Shown here one piece after another: positions 36,648 through 46,753 of a stretch of 64,000 nucleotides of DNA. The translations under genes were made by a program, and so were the position numbers. Source of the DNA: Lentisphaera profundi (GTDB lineage: Bacteria; Verrucomicrobiota; Lentisphaeria; Lentisphaerales; Lentisphaeraceae); assembly GCF_028728065.1 (NCBI RefSeq), contig NZ_CP117812.1, positions 1,550,001-1,614,000 on the forward strand, in the 5' to 3' direction. The stretch's first letter is position 1; each line of letters starts with the position of its first letter. The notes under the pieces were generated by a model. That model was not told the origin of the DNA. It did not search any database and saw only the letters and a list, made by a program, of their open reading frames with translations.

Positions 36648-37497
36648 TATCTACCTCATTTATAGCTTTGACATTCTTCGGGTATTTCACAGTCGCTTTT
36701 CCCGTGAGTATTCCTTGTTTTACTAAAAAATCATCCGCCAGTTTTATGGACCAATAGAAAAATGGATTATGGGGGTTACGACCATTACAAAAGCCATGTT
36801 TTCCTTTTTTCCCAATATAGAGTTCCGTTTGATTCCCTTCCTCTTTCATAGATTTATGAAAATCCACCATTTCTTCTAGGGGAATTGCCGGATCTTTTCC
36901 ACCTGCAAATATAATCATCGGAGGTAAATCTTTCACAACATTAGACGTGGGTGAAAGTTCCTTGGCACATTTAAACCAGGGATTATAAAGTATTATAGCT
37001 TGGGGTTTCGCGGAAATCGCAAGATCATACTCACTATCATTAACTTTGGGAATCATACCCGTAGACGCAGCTAATTGTCCCCCTGCTGAACCTCCTGCAA
37101 CGACTACTTTATTCACATCTATTTTTAGTTTTTTGGCATTCTCTCGTAAATAACGTAATGCTGACTTAGCGTCCTTCATGCATTCCAAAGGAACCTCTAC
37201 ATTATCGCGATCTTTAAGTCGATAAGATACCGAGACGGCCACCATACCACGACTCGCCCAATATTTGCAATCAGCATAATGCATATTCGGATCCCCTACT
37301 CTCCAGGAACCACCGTGAAAAATCACTATCGTGGGGAAGTTTTTCTCTTGCTTGTAATCACTAGGTAAAAACACCGATAATTTAAGTTCTTTTCCTTCCA
37401 CTTTTTTATATGTCCAAAACGCATCTGGACTAGGATTATTCACTTTCGCAAATAGGCCTGAAGAAATCAAAAACATCACAAAAAACAATTTATTCAT
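36631..37497 (-). CDS. exported alpha/beta-hydrolase (esterase/lipase family)
   Basis: 288 aa with a signal peptide (MNKLFFVMFLISSGLFA). The oxyanion motif H-G-G-S-W is near residue 61 and the nucleophile elbow G-G-S-A-G-G near 134-139; the base His is in K-G-K-H-G-F near 245. This is the hormone-sensitive-lipase or BD-FAE-like layout; such enzymes deacetylate polysaccharides or sugars. It overlaps the following lipoprotein gene by 17 bases, so the two are coupled. Acetyl removal from algal sugars is inference. Confidence 0.9.
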   Translation of the reverse strand: MNKLFFVMFLISSGLFAKVNNPSPDAFWTYKKVEGKELKLSVFLPSDYKQEKNFPTIVIFHGGSWRVGDPNMHYADCKYWASRGMVAVSVSYRLKDRDNVEVPLECMKDAKSALRYLRENAKKLKIDVNKVVVAGGSAGGQLAASTGMIPKVNDSEYDLAISAKPQAIILYNPWFKCAKELSPTSNVVKDLPPMIIFAGGKDPAIPLEEMVDFHKSMKEEGNQTELYIGKKGKHGFCNGRNPHNPFFYWSIKLADDFLVKQGILTGKATVKYPKNVKAINEVDSAYYP

Positions 37498-37700
37498 ATT
37501 CGGTATTTTCCTTGAGAAATTTTATAACTTTAATCATGCCATAAGAGATGAACTTTATAGGTAAAAAGTAATATCTGATAATCATTCAAAAAATACTGTG
37601 TTCAAACTTCGATGCAATCACTACTTATATAAAACCGGCTACTAAACCGAAGTCCTAAGTATCTGTATTACGGCTACTACGATTCAGCTAGGCAAAAAAA

Positions 37701-37726
37701 AGCCGCACTCAAAATTGAGTGCGGCT
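37701..37726 (-). terminator. rho-independent terminator of the fucosidase gene
   Basis: 12-bp stem AGCCGCACTCAA / TTGAGTGCGGCT around a two-base centre, followed on the minus strand by eight T. It starts nine bases after the stop. Confidence 0.92.
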
Positions 37727-37734
37727 TAGAAGAA

Positions 37735-39564
37735 TTACTTGTAGGCTTTTAGTTCAAGCGCTTTTAAATTAAAGCCCTTCCAATCACCTTTCTTAGTTTT
37801 GAAAACCACTTTTTGGTTTCCAGCTTTATCAAATTCAACGACACCTAAACGCAGAGTTCTCACACGTGGTAAAAGTCCACGTCCAAACATACGCTTCGAT
37901 GGCATGCGATCACCTGTATCTAAAGCTTGAATCGTCATCGCTGTTTTACCCGCTATAACTTCGAATTCACTATAGTCCGCTTTGTCATCACATGAATAAG
38001 TCATTTCCAAAGCGTATTTACCTGGTTTACGGATATTTACATCCCAAGTTGCTTCACTTGTAGGAGTCCATTTCTTGATCATTTCAGCATGCTTCCACTC
38101 ACCAAATTTCTCCATCCAGCGCAACTGAACAATCTCACAGTCTTTCTGTTCTGAAAATAATGAGAATAAGTTTGCAGGTGTTTCACCATCAAAAGCCAAA
38201 GCATGATCAACTTTAAGCTCACCTTCTATTTTCAACTGAACAACTGGAATCATTCCATCAGGCTTCACTCTCGGAATACTGATTACTGTCCAATCACCCT
38301 CACGAGTTACTTTGACTTTACCTTTAATATTAAGTAATGCCGCACCAGAAATTTTATTGCTTAAACCTGGAAGATAAATTTTGCCACTTGCTGGCCAATC
38401 AAAAACGTGTAGGTAGAGGTTACCATGATTGACTGTAACATCACCCCATGGGAAAGCTTTGTGCCAAGGAGAGGCTTCTGCACCGTAAATTGTTCCGGCA
38501 TGATTTTTAATCCACTGACCAGCGACGACTAACTCTTCACTTGCACCTTTAGGAATTGAACCATCACCGCGAGGACCAATATTAAGCATATAAGTTCCGC
38601 CACGAGCGACAACTGAAATTACATTCTGAGCTATCTGTTCGCCACTTTTCCAGTTTTGATCATACCAAGCATAGGACCATGAATTATTCGTTGTATCAAC
38701 ACATTCCCAAAGGCCACCGACATTCTCTGGTGGAATTTCCATATCACCAAGTGATGAATAATCACCTACGCCATTACCGATACGACTATTAATAAGGCAA
38801 CGTGGCTGATGTTTTCTAACTAAGTTTACGAGTGCCATCGAATCTTCTTTGGTCATTTTACCCGGAGTATCAAACCATAAAACCGCGAGATCACCATACT
38901 GAGTCACTAGCTCTTTAACTTGTGGCTCACATTTCTCTTTAAAATATTTTGCAAAATTAGCTTCTTTAGGCTTAAAATCCCAACCATTACCAAAGGCATC
39001 TTTCTCATTCCAGTCTTGGTACTGAGAATAATAGAAACCAAAACCTATACCTTGTTTACGACATTCATCGGCTAATTCTTTCAATGGATCACGACCGAAA
39101 GGACTCGCATCTTTGATATTATACTTAGAAGCTTTTGATGCGTACATCGCAAAACCATCGTGATGTTTTGCAGTGATAACAATATATTTCATTCCACTTT
39201 GCTTAGCTAAAGTAACCCAAGTCTTCGCATCAAATTTGACAGGATTAAAATCTTTGGCTAAGGCTCTATAATCATCGACTGAAATTCCAGCTAAATGCTT
39301 ATTCATAATCCATTCGCCAATACCGAAATGAGTCTTACCTTTCCAATCACCCGCTAAACCGGAATAAAGTCCCCAGTGAATGAACATAGCATATTTAGCT
39401 TCTTTGAACCAGGCTCCGCGTTCTCCTGCATCCAACTCAAGACGTTCGCCCCATAGTTTGTCCATATCTGTATCGACAATTTCATTGGGTAGCGCATTAG
39501 CGACCTGTAAACTCATCATTGCGGTCATCGCAATTTTTGATGTGTATGATAAAAAACGTTTCAT
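37735..39564 (-). CDS. alpha-L-fucosidase (GH29)
   Basis: 609 aa with a signal peptide. GH29 motifs: F-I-H-W-G-L-Y-S near residue 61, K-Y-I-V-I-T-A-K-H-H-D-G-F near 127-139, and A-V-L-W-F-D near 228-233, where D is the retaining nucleophile. After the barrel come beta-rich parts, including a C-terminal segment with K-Y-A-L-E-M-T-Y-S-C-D. It removes terminal alpha-L-fucose. Given the sulfatases nearby, fucoidan or other fucosylated algal glycans are plausible substrates. AGGA precedes the ATG. It has its own terminator and is a single unit. Confidence 0.95.
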   Translation of the reverse strand: MKRFLSYTSKIAMTAMMSLQVANALPNEIVDTDMDKLWGERLELDAGERGAWFKEAKYAMFIHWGLYSGLAGDWKGKTHFGIGEWIMNKHLAGISVDDYRALAKDFNPVKFDAKTWVTLAKQSGMKYIVITAKHHDGFAMYASKASKYNIKDASPFGRDPLKELADECRKQGIGFGFYYSQYQDWNEKDAFGNGWDFKPKEANFAKYFKEKCEPQVKELVTQYGDLAVLWFDTPGKMTKEDSMALVNLVRKHQPRCLINSRIGNGVGDYSSLGDMEIPPENVGGLWECVDTTNNSWSYAWYDQNWKSGEQIAQNVISVVARGGTYMLNIGPRGDGSIPKGASEELVVAGQWIKNHAGTIYGAEASPWHKAFPWGDVTVNHGNLYLHVFDWPASGKIYLPGLSNKISGAALLNIKGKVKVTREGDWTVISIPRVKPDGMIPVVQLKIEGELKVDHALAFDGETPANLFSLFSEQKDCEIVQLRWMEKFGEWKHAEMIKKWTPTSEATWDVNIRKPGKYALEMTYSCDDKADYSEFEVIAGKTAMTIQALDTGDRMPSKRMFGRGLLPRVRTLRLGVVEFDKAGNQKVVFKTKKGDWKGFNLKALELKAYK

Positions 39565-39837
39565 AGTTTATCCTAATTTATATTTAATTTTCATGTATCA
39601 TTAACAAACAATTTATTTTGCCAAGTGTTACATTCAAAGGTGAGAAATCTTTAAAAAAAGTAAAAAAATTCCACAAAGAGCCCTCTCCTCCAAGAAATCT
39701 TAGTATTACATTATAAAAACTTAAGTATTTAACTATAGCCTTATCCAATTACTGTAAGGAATGATTTTTAAGTACTCATACTGATTATAAGTCTTAAATA
39801 ATACGATTCTTAACATATTAAAGAAAGAAACCTGCAT

Positions 39838-40842
39838 ATGAATTGGAATGAAGTTAGAAATTTTCTTTTAAATTTAGGCGAAGCTATTGCTGATTATGCC
39901 CATAAAAAAATATGTAGTGAAAATTTTAGCTCACTAAGTTCTGTTCACAGCATAAGCAATAGCGATACCATTTATCAGATCGATAGCTATGCCGAAGAAG
40001 TCATTGTCAGAGTTCTTGAACAACAAGCCCACAAATTTGGTGGCATTGTCTTAATTGCTGAGGGTATCGGAGAAGACGAAATCACTTCTTATCCGAATAA
40101 AAAAGCTTTTGAAGACTGTCAAGTCCGCATCATCATGGATCCCATCGATGGAACTCGCGGCCTCATGTACGACAAACGCTCGGCCTTCTTTCTTGCGGGC
40201 GTCGCAAAAAACCTTGGCTCAAATACTAGCTTGACTGATATTTTCACCTCCGTTATGGTCGAGATCCCCACGAGTAAAATGATTTATGGCGATAGTCTAA
40301 GTGCGCTTAAAGACGAAGGTCTATCTGGCTACCGTAGAAATATACTCACTCAAGAAAAACAAAATCTTGAACTGGCCCCCTCACAAGAAACTCACCTTCG
40401 TGGTGGCTTTGCTCAAATTTCCAGATTTTTTTCTCCAGGTAGAACTGAATTAGCTCAAATTGAAGAAGAACTTATCGACACCCTCTATCCCGATGCTCAA
40501 GACGGCGAGATCCTCAATTTTGAAGATCAGTATATCTCCACTGGCGGACAACTTTATGAAATGATCATGGGTAAAGACCGCTTTATTGCCGATATTCGCC
40601 CCGCTCTATATAATAGTATGAAACACCTACGCAAAGGCCATGTTTGTCATCCTTATGATATGGCATCATTACTCATTGTCGAAGAAGCCGGTATTATTAT
40701 TACAGATATCCACGGCCAAACTCTTAATGCTCCAATGAATACCCAAGATCCCATCAATTGGATTGCCTATGCTAACAAAGAAATTCATAAAGAAGTTTCA
40801 TCCGTATTTCACTGTATTTTAGAAAAACATGGCTTAAAATAA
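39838..40842 (+). CDS. inositol monophosphatase family protein
   Basis: 334 aa, cytoplasmic. The metal-binding signature I-M-D-P-I-D-G-T-R-G is near residues 99-108, and an earlier acidic site I-A-E-G-I-G-E-D-E near 74 fits the second part of the fold. The usual third motif (W-D-x-A-A) is replaced by P-Y-D-M-A-S-L-L near 274, which keeps the Asp. It is longer than standard SuhB-like enzymes. Possible substrates are inositol or other sugar phosphates, or 3'-phosphoadenosine phosphate; the last would fit a sulfate-rich diet but is a guess. Confidence 0.85.
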   Translation: MNWNEVRNFLLNLGEAIADYAHKKICSENFSSLSSVHSISNSDTIYQIDSYAEEVIVRVLEQQAHKFGGIVLIAEGIGEDEITSYPNKKAFEDCQVRIIMDPIDGTRGLMYDKRSAFFLAGVAKNLGSNTSLTDIFTSVMVEIPTSKMIYGDSLSALKDEGLSGYRRNILTQEKQNLELAPSQETHLRGGFAQISRFFSPGRTELAQIEEELIDTLYPDAQDGEILNFEDQYISTGGQLYEMIMGKDRFIADIRPALYNSMKHLRKGHVCHPYDMASLLIVEEAGIIITDIHGQTLNAPMNTQDPINWIAYANKEIHKEVSSVFHCILEKHGLK

Positions 40843-40882
40843 AAACTCCCTCACCCAAGTTCAACAATAACAGGAAGACCCA

Positions 40883-41251
40883 ATGAATCAGAAAGCTATC
40901 TACCGCTGTTCCAGAATCAGCTTAGCACTCATTTTCTTATATCATGGAATTGTACCCAAACTCATTTTCAAAAGTGAACAAGAAGTTTTGATGAATAATA
41001 CCTTCATGCCCTTCCTTGAAAAAAACATGGCTTTAATGAGCTCTGGTATTATGGAAACCATTTACGGTTTTGCACTTCTCATTTTTTTCCACAAAGCCAA
41101 ACTCGTGTATCCCGCTATATTTTTCACCTTTTTTGCGACCATCGCCATTCTCATTCAAATTCCCAGCTTAATGACTCACGCTTTTAACCCCTTCTCCACT
41201 AACCTTGCGGTATGTGCCCTCGCTTACATCTGCTTACTTTCAAAAAAATAG
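40883..41251 (+). CDS. DoxX-like small membrane protein
   Basis: 122 aa with four hydrophobic segments. The opening R-I-S-L-A-L-I-F-L-Y-H-G-I-V-P-K-L matches the DoxX_3 group, whose function is unclear. An AGGA site lies seven bases before the ATG. It follows the IMPase-family gene by 40 bases and may be co-transcribed. Confidence 0.78.
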   Translation: MNQKAIYRCSRISLALIFLYHGIVPKLIFKSEQEVLMNNTFMPFLEKNMALMSSGIMETIYGFALLIFFHKAKLVYPAIFFTFFATIAILIQIPSLMTHAFNPFSTNLAVCALAYICLLSKK

Positions 41252-41326
41252 ATGAAAAATCGCAAGATTTGTTGAGAATCAGTGAATCCACTTAGTAAGT
41301 CTTTATAAACAACTCAAAGGATTGCC

Positions 41327-42859
41327 ATGAAAACAGCCCATTACCTACTTACTTTTTCTTTCTTTATATGCACGACCCTCCTTGGAGCCGACAAACCGAA
41401 CATTATTATTTTTCTCGTAGATGACATGGGAATGATGGATACCTCCGTACCTTTTATTACAGATAAGAATGGTAAGCCTCAGCTACAAGAACTCAATCAA
41501 TATTTTCGTACCCCTGCCATGGAAAAACTTGCCTCGCAAGGCATTCGCTTCAATCAATTCTGTGCGCAGAGTGTCTGCTCACCAAGCCGTGCCTCCATTA
41601 TTAGTGGTCAAAATGCTACACGTCACCAAACTACCACTTGGATCAACCCTTCTTCAAATAACCGAGGGGACTTTGGTCCTAAAGAATGGAATTGGACGGG
41701 TATAAAAGCAGGATCTCCCGTTCTACCCAAATTATTCAGTGACGCGGGTTACACTACCATTCATATTGGCAAAGCTCACTTTGGCAACAAACAAGCAGAC
41801 GCATCAGACCCCACCAAGATTGGTTTCCAGTATAATGTCGGTGGAGATTGCTGGGGACGTCCAAAAAGCTATTATTCTAAAGATCATTACGGCAATCACC
41901 CCAAATACAAAACAGGTAAAAAGCCCGTCACTCATAATGTCCCTCATCTAGAAAAATATTACGATACTGGGACTTTCCTAACTGAAGCACTCACACTTGA
42001 GACGCTACCACTCATCAAAAAATCAGTCGAGGTAAACAAACCTTTTTTCCTACACATGTCTCACTATGCCTTGCATTCACCTTTTAATTCTGATCCACGC
42101 TTTGCAGATAACTATAAAAATAGTGGCAAGGGAAAAAGCGCACAAGCTTTTGCCACTCTTGTAGAAGGCATGGATAAATCACTTGCTGATGTCATGGCCA
42201 CACTCAATCAACTAGGTATTGCCGAAGACACCCTCATCATTTTCCTTGGTGATAACGGTTCAGATGCTCCACTTGGTGGAACTCATACAACTATTTGTGC
42301 TGCCCCTTTAAAAGGTAAAAAAGGAACCCACTACGAAGGTGGCATGCGTATACCCTTTATTGCTGCCTGGGCAAAAGTAAATCCCGAAAATAAATTCCAA
42401 AAGGCTTTGCCTATTGCACAGAACGCCATTCAAACACAAATGGCGACCATTATGGATATCTATCCTACTGTTTTGGAAGCCTCTGGCATTGCGAGCCCCG
42501 CAAATCATACCGTCGATGGCCGCTCACTCAAAACTCTACTCAGTGGTAAAGAGGATAATACTCACCCAAAAACTTTTCTTATGCATTTCCCCCATAAGCA
42601 CCGCAGTAGTTATTTCACTACTTACAGAACTCAAGATTGGAAAATTATTTATCACTACAATCCAAAGACTTCGAAGCCTGAAATTGAACTCTATCATTTA
42701 AAAGAAGATCCCTACGAAGAAAAAAATCTCGCTTCCACTAATCCGGAAAAACTCAATAGCCTGATCAATGCCATGAACTCACAACTCAAGCAAGAAGGCG
42801 CTCTGTTTCCCACAAATAAAAAAGGTGATGAGCTCACGCCCCTCATTCCAAATTTATAA
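41327..42859 (+). CDS. exported formylglycine-type sulfatase
   Basis: 510 aa with a signal peptide (residues 1-20). The catalytic Cys84 sits in C-S-P-S-R-A-S, the form converted to formylglycine. Metal ligands are D32-D33 in L-V-D-D-M-G and D-N-G in F-L-G-D-N-G-S near 308. The motif after the nucleophile, usually G-K-W-H, is G-K-A-H-F-G here. It hydrolyses sulfate esters; the fucosidase nearby suggests sulfated polysaccharide. It ends in a good terminator. No activating enzyme with the needed cysteines is in the window. Confidence 0.95.
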   Translation: MKTAHYLLTFSFFICTTLLGADKPNIIIFLVDDMGMMDTSVPFITDKNGKPQLQELNQYFRTPAMEKLASQGIRFNQFCAQSVCSPSRASIISGQNATRHQTTTWINPSSNNRGDFGPKEWNWTGIKAGSPVLPKLFSDAGYTTIHIGKAHFGNKQADASDPTKIGFQYNVGGDCWGRPKSYYSKDHYGNHPKYKTGKKPVTHNVPHLEKYYDTGTFLTEALTLETLPLIKKSVEVNKPFFLHMSHYALHSPFNSDPRFADNYKNSGKGKSAQAFATLVEGMDKSLADVMATLNQLGIAEDTLIIFLGDNGSDAPLGGTHTTICAAPLKGKKGTHYEGGMRIPFIAAWAKVNPENKFQKALPIAQNAIQTQMATIMDIYPTVLEASGIASPANHTVDGRSLKTLLSGKEDNTHPKTFLMHFPHKHRSSYFTTYRTQDWKIIYHYNPKTSKPEIELYHLKEDPYEEKNLASTNPEKLNSLINAMNSQLKQEGALFPTNKKGDELTPLIPNL

Positions 42860-42879
42860 GCTTAGCCTCAAATACACTT

Positions 42880-42911
42880 AGTCGGGGACTTAGTTCCCCG
42901 ACTTTTTTTTT
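42880..42911 (+). terminator. rho-independent terminator of the sulfatase gene
   Basis: Stem AGTCGGGGA / TCCCCGACT, loop CTTAGT, then a run of T. Confidence 0.9.
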
Positions 42912-42934
42912 CACCCGCCCGCGATGGCAATCGC

Positions 42935-43313
42935 AACCCGCTGTTAAGCGATACAATCCCCTATCCGCTTTTCATCCGCCCGTGTGGCAACACCTCCCCG
43001 CCGGAGTGAGGCGAAATAATATTCCTCCTGTTTTATAGCAGTATGGGGACTCCGTCCCCTTCCCTGCAAGGTGTGCCCACCTTGAGAGGCGATGATTTTA
43101 TTTTCATCCGCCCGTGTGGCAACACCTCCCCGCCGGAGTGAGGCGGAATAATCCCCCTTTATTTTATAGAATCTTAGGGACTCCGTCCCCTTCCCTGCAA
43201 GGTGTGCCCACCTTGAGAGGCGAGTGAAAAATATTAAACACCCTCTTTATTTTATAACAACCTTGGGACTCCGTCCCCTTCCCTGCAAGCTGTGCCCATT
43301 TTCAGAGGTGATA
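42935..43313. repeat. REP-like repeat array upstream of the prepilin gene
   Basis: Three short families alternate here. C: AACCCGCTGTTAAGCG... at 42935-42958. A (begins TTTTCATCCGCCCGTGTGGC, ends GAGTGAGGCG): 42969-43020 and 43101-43152. B (TTTTATAGCAGT..., with GGGACTCCGTCCCC and CAAGGTG-x-CACCTTG hairpins): 43031-43092, 43162-43223 and a diverged 43250-43313. The units are richer in GC than the surroundings and are palindromic, as REP-type sequences are. There is no gene. Confidence 0.85.
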
Positions 43314-43399
43314 AAAAATAAGTGTTTTTTTTTGTCACTATCATTCATCTCACGCTGTTCTTATTGTTACTTAAGATAACTTGAAGATGGAAACACATT

Positions 43400-44059
43400 A
43401 TGAACGGCAACAAAAAATTCACTCTCATCGAACTACTCGTGGTTATTGCTATTATTGGTATACTCGCGAGTCTTCTTCTTCCCGCACTCGGTAAAGCTCG
43501 TAAAAAAGCTCAATCATCTGTCTGTAAAAGCAATCTCAAGCAGATCACTCTCGCTAACTTGAGCTATGCTTTAGATAATGACAATTTTATGCCCCTAGAT
43601 ATGTCATCTGGCTATTCTAATGCTCAATGGACTGTCAACCTATCGAATAATGGCTATTTAGATTTTGACTATACAAATGATTCAGGCATCTATCGCTGTC
43701 CTTCTGCAGCTAGCCTTGACGCCGTATGGCAATCCAATTACGCGATGAATTTCCGCTTCTGTAAATTCACTGATATTAATAATGCCACCACTCCCAATAA
43801 TACATGGGATGACCTCCTCCCTTTAGTTAGTGATCATCCTTCCGAAACAATGCTTTTTATTGATGGTTATAATAATTTCCGAATTCTCATAAGTACGGAT
43901 ATTACATCTATGAATCTCTATGGTCGGGGTAGTGAAAAAAGTATTGCTCGCCACAATAACCGCGCCAATATGTCATTTATCGATGGCCATATTGAAACCA
44001 AAATGGGCACCCACCTACTTTCCAATAATAGTGCCATAGATAAGTTCTGGCGCCCATAA
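43400..44059 (+). CDS. prepilin-type protein with H-x9-DG ending
   Basis: 219 aa. The prepilin peptidase site is K-K-F-T-L-I-E near residues 5-11, followed by the hydrophobic helix [16 protein letters not shown]. Near the end, [12 protein letters not shown] fits the H-x9-DG pattern of secreted prepilin-like proteins of PVC bacteria. It has three Cys pairs that could bridge. Such proteins occur in many copies per genome and their partners are unknown; a pseudopilus or surface role is inferred. It is a single gene with repeat arrays on both sides. Confidence 0.9.
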   Translation: MNGNKKFTLIELLVVIAIIGILASLLLPALGKARKKAQSSVCKSNLKQITLANLSYALDNDNFMPLDMSSGYSNAQWTVNLSNNGYLDFDYTNDSGIYRCPSAASLDAVWQSNYAMNFRFCKFTDINNATTPNNTWDDLLPLVSDHPSETMLFIDGYNNFRILISTDITSMNLYGRGSEKSIARHNNRANMSFIDGHIETKMGTHLLSNNSAIDKFWRP

Positions 44060-44077
44060 GCGATCTATGAGTATCGT

Positions 44078-44518
44078 AACCCGCTGTTAAGCGATACAAT
44101 CACTCACCGCTTTTATAGCAGTATTGGGACTCCGTCCCCTTCCCTGCAAGGTGTGCCCAACTTGAGTGGCGATAAAATATTTATTACCCCCCCCTTTTCA
44201 TCCGCCCGTGTGGCAGCACCTCCCCGCCGGAGTGAGGCGAAATAATCTCCCTCTTTGTTTTATAGCAGCATTGGGACTCCGTCCCCTTCCCTGCAAGGTG
44301 TACCCACCTTGAGTGGCGATAAAATATTTATTAACTCCCCCCCCTTTTCATCCGCCCGTGTGGCAGCACCTCCCCGCCGGAGTGAGGCGAAATAATCTCC
44401 CTCCTGTTTTATAGCAGTATTGGGACTCCGTCCCCTTCCCTGCAAGGTGTGCCCACCTTGAGAGGCGATAAAATATTTATTAACCCCTCCCCTTTTTTCA
44501 TCCGCCCGTGTGGCAACA
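44078..44518. repeat. REP-like repeat array downstream of the prepilin gene
   Basis: The same three families as upstream: C at 44078-44101; B at 44111-44172, 44258-44320 and 44407-44468; A at 44195-44246, 44345-44396 and a truncated copy at 44495-44518. A and B alternate with a period near 149 bases. The truncated last A copy runs into the MMPL gene. A minus-strand frame at 44260-44445 is an artefact of the repeats. Confidence 0.85.
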
Positions 44519-46753
44519 CTTTCGACAAAGAAGTAAGGCGGGCAACAAGAAGCAGCTAGCAGCTAAGCCACAAAGTAGTGCTATCGCTCCAATGAAGCCA
44601 AAGTCCTGCATGGGTGGAAAAGGAGAAAAGCAAAATAAGCCAAAGCAAGTGGCTAAAACCAAACTCGTACAGATCATCGGCTTTAATTTTGTCTGAAAGC
44701 AATTCGCCAAGGCTGAGTTAGGAGAATGCCCCTGCTCTAATGAATGACGATAATAAGATAAAAAGTGAATCGCATCATCCACCACAATACCCAAAATAAT
44801 CGCCCCACTCATCACCGTCACTGAATTAAGGGTGATATCGCCTAAATACATCACTAATACTAAGCTACATAAAGCACTGAGTGCGGTCACAAAAGCATAG
44901 AATGCTAAGGCGAGATTTCTCCAAATGATTAATAACAAAATCAACATGCTGACTAGGCTTAGTCCCAAGCTATTCATCTGACTTTTTAGGATCTCTTGAT
45001 CGGATTTCAGGATAGATTGCAAACCATTGGGCACCACCACTTCTAGCCCTGGGGGCAGATCCTTTTTTGCCAGCTCGACAAACTGCTCGGCAATCTCCAG
45101 GAATTCTACCGAGGTCACATCATCTGTTCGCAGAATAAACAAAGTCTCGGTCAAGTCTTCATTTTGCAGAAAATCTTTAAAGGGAAAAGCTTGGCTATTG
45201 ATAATTAAATTGTAGGTAAACAAAGCATTCTCAGGAGGAAAAACATTGCCATGAGATAGACTATCGCCAAGAAAGAGTTGGTGAATTGTCGTGTAAAACT
45301 GCGAGTAGGTATAGGCATTATGCACTCCGGGAATTTCCATCGCTCGATTGCGTAAATCATGAAGGTATTTCACGTTCTCATATTTTTGAATCCCAGCTTT
45401 TTCTTTCGCAATTACCTTGAGCTGAAAGACATTTAAGCCTCCAAAATGGTCATTCACTAACTCCAAGGATTCACGGGTTTCACTTTTGGGGGTCAAAAAT
45501 TCCCTTGCCCGCATATCCGTTTCAATCTTCGAATAAGAAAAGAAACTCGCCGTTATAAAAATCATTGCTAATATATAAATGGGATGACGCCATGAGCTAA
45601 GTTTTTGACTCAAGGGATGAGTCAAATTTTCTTTCCCATCCCAATCAGCTAGGCTTTGTTCATCTTCTGCAGACGATCTCGATAAAACATATAAAGGAAG
45701 GAAACTCAAACAAAATACAGTGAGTAAATACTGCAGCCCTAATTGTCCTAAAACTCTAAGTACATCCACTTCACTCCAGAGTAAACTTCCAAAGCCAATC
45801 AAAGAAGTTAAGAGTGCAATACAGGAGGGCTTAAAAACTCGTTTAAAGGCGTACTTCCAAGGGTTCTTTGATACTTTCTCTCCCTGCTGAAAAACAGCGA
45901 AATAGTGCACTAAAAAAGTTAATTGCAGTGATAGTACTAAGGGAATCAAAATACATGTATAGACATTTAGATCATAATTATTAAGAGCAAAAATCATTGG
46001 GCAAAGCAATAAGCCCCCCAGTTCAAGCACCACCATCCAGGCAAGTATTTTAAATGATTTAAAACTCAGTAAAATGATGATAATGATCAGCACTAAGCCC
46101 GCTAATAAAACTTGAGTCACAAAATCCTGTGTCAGACTTAAGAACTCCGCACTGAGTATGGGCTCACTCAGAAAGTGAATTTCGACACCTTCTTGCTCAA
46201 ATCCCTCTACCGCATGCTTCACATCTTTCCATAAACTCACTTTATCTTCGATGCTTAAAGCCTCGTTTTTGAGACGTGCAAGCACCATTGTATACTGACC
46301 ATCAGCCGAAATCATGAGATCTCGCGTCATCGGGTAATGAGTGATAAATTCTTTGAGTTCAGCCCATTGCTCAGGGCTTTTTTCCTTTAGATCAAGAAAA
46401 ACTTCTAGGCGGATATTTTTACGGATATCAAAGCTATTGCCCCGCTTTACAGGACGAGCCGCATGGGTCAAACTACGGATATCTTCTAATTGTGGCAGGC
46501 TTTTTAGCTTTTCACTAATCGCATGGAGCTTGCGAACTCCGCTATCGGAAAAGAGTTCGTCAATTTTACATAAAGCCAAAACCACCGTGCGGTCTTTGAA
46601 GGCCTTATCCACTTTCTCATAAGTACCACGACTACGGTGATCAGTCCCCATAATTTCATTTACGGAACTATCGAGACTGAGTTTATTTGCAGAGAACCAA
46701 GCTCCTGCGAGCATCGCAAAAGCTAAAAAAATCCCTGCAATACGCAATTTCAT
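44498..46753 (-). CDS. MMPL/RND-family membrane transporter
   Basis: 751 aa with about 12 membrane helices in two sets, each preceded by a large periplasmic loop, as in the MMPL/HpnN-type exporters. The second half has D-D-A-I-H-F-L near residue 660, the usual D in the fourth helix of RND carriers, and the first has a matching helix set near 210-360. It probably moves lipids or hydrophobic compounds. The last seven residues (K-C-C-H-T-G-G) and the TGA come from the A-type repeat, so the true C-terminus may have been replaced. Its ATG abuts the stop of cvfB. Confidence 0.87.
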   Translation of the reverse strand: MKLRIAGIFLAFAMLAGAWFSANKLSLDSSVNEIMGTDHRSRGTYEKVDKAFKDRTVVLALCKIDELFSDSGVRKLHAISEKLKSLPQLEDIRSLTHAARPVKRGNSFDIRKNIRLEVFLDLKEKSPEQWAELKEFITHYPMTRDLMISADGQYTMVLARLKNEALSIEDKVSLWKDVKHAVEGFEQEGVEIHFLSEPILSAEFLSLTQDFVTQVLLAGLVLIIIIILLSFKSFKILAWMVVLELGGLLLCPMIFALNNYDLNVYTCILIPLVLSLQLTFLVHYFAVFQQGEKVSKNPWKYAFKRVFKPSCIALLTSLIGFGSLLWSEVDVLRVLGQLGLQYLLTVFCLSFLPLYVLSRSSAEDEQSLADWDGKENLTHPLSQKLSSWRHPIYILAMIFITASFFSYSKIETDMRAREFLTPKSETRESLELVNDHFGGLNVFQLKVIAKEKAGIQKYENVKYLHDLRNRAMEIPGVHNAYTYSQFYTTIHQLFLGDSLSHGNVFPPENALFTYNLIINSQAFPFKDFLQNEDLTETLFILRTDDVTSVEFLEIAEQFVELAKKDLPPGLEVVVPNGLQSILKSDQEILKSQMNSLGLSLVSMLILLLIIWRNLALAFYAFVTALSALCSLVLVMYLGDITLNSVTVMSGAIILGIVVDDAIHFLSYYRHSLEQGHSPNSALANCFQTKLKPMICTSLVLATCFGLFCFSPFPPMQDFGFIGAIALLCGLAASCFLLPALLLCRKCCHTGG

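Noticed and set aside
44260-44445. 61-aa minus-strand frame in the repeat array
   Set aside because: It is composed of A and B repeat units and has no counterpart in other units.
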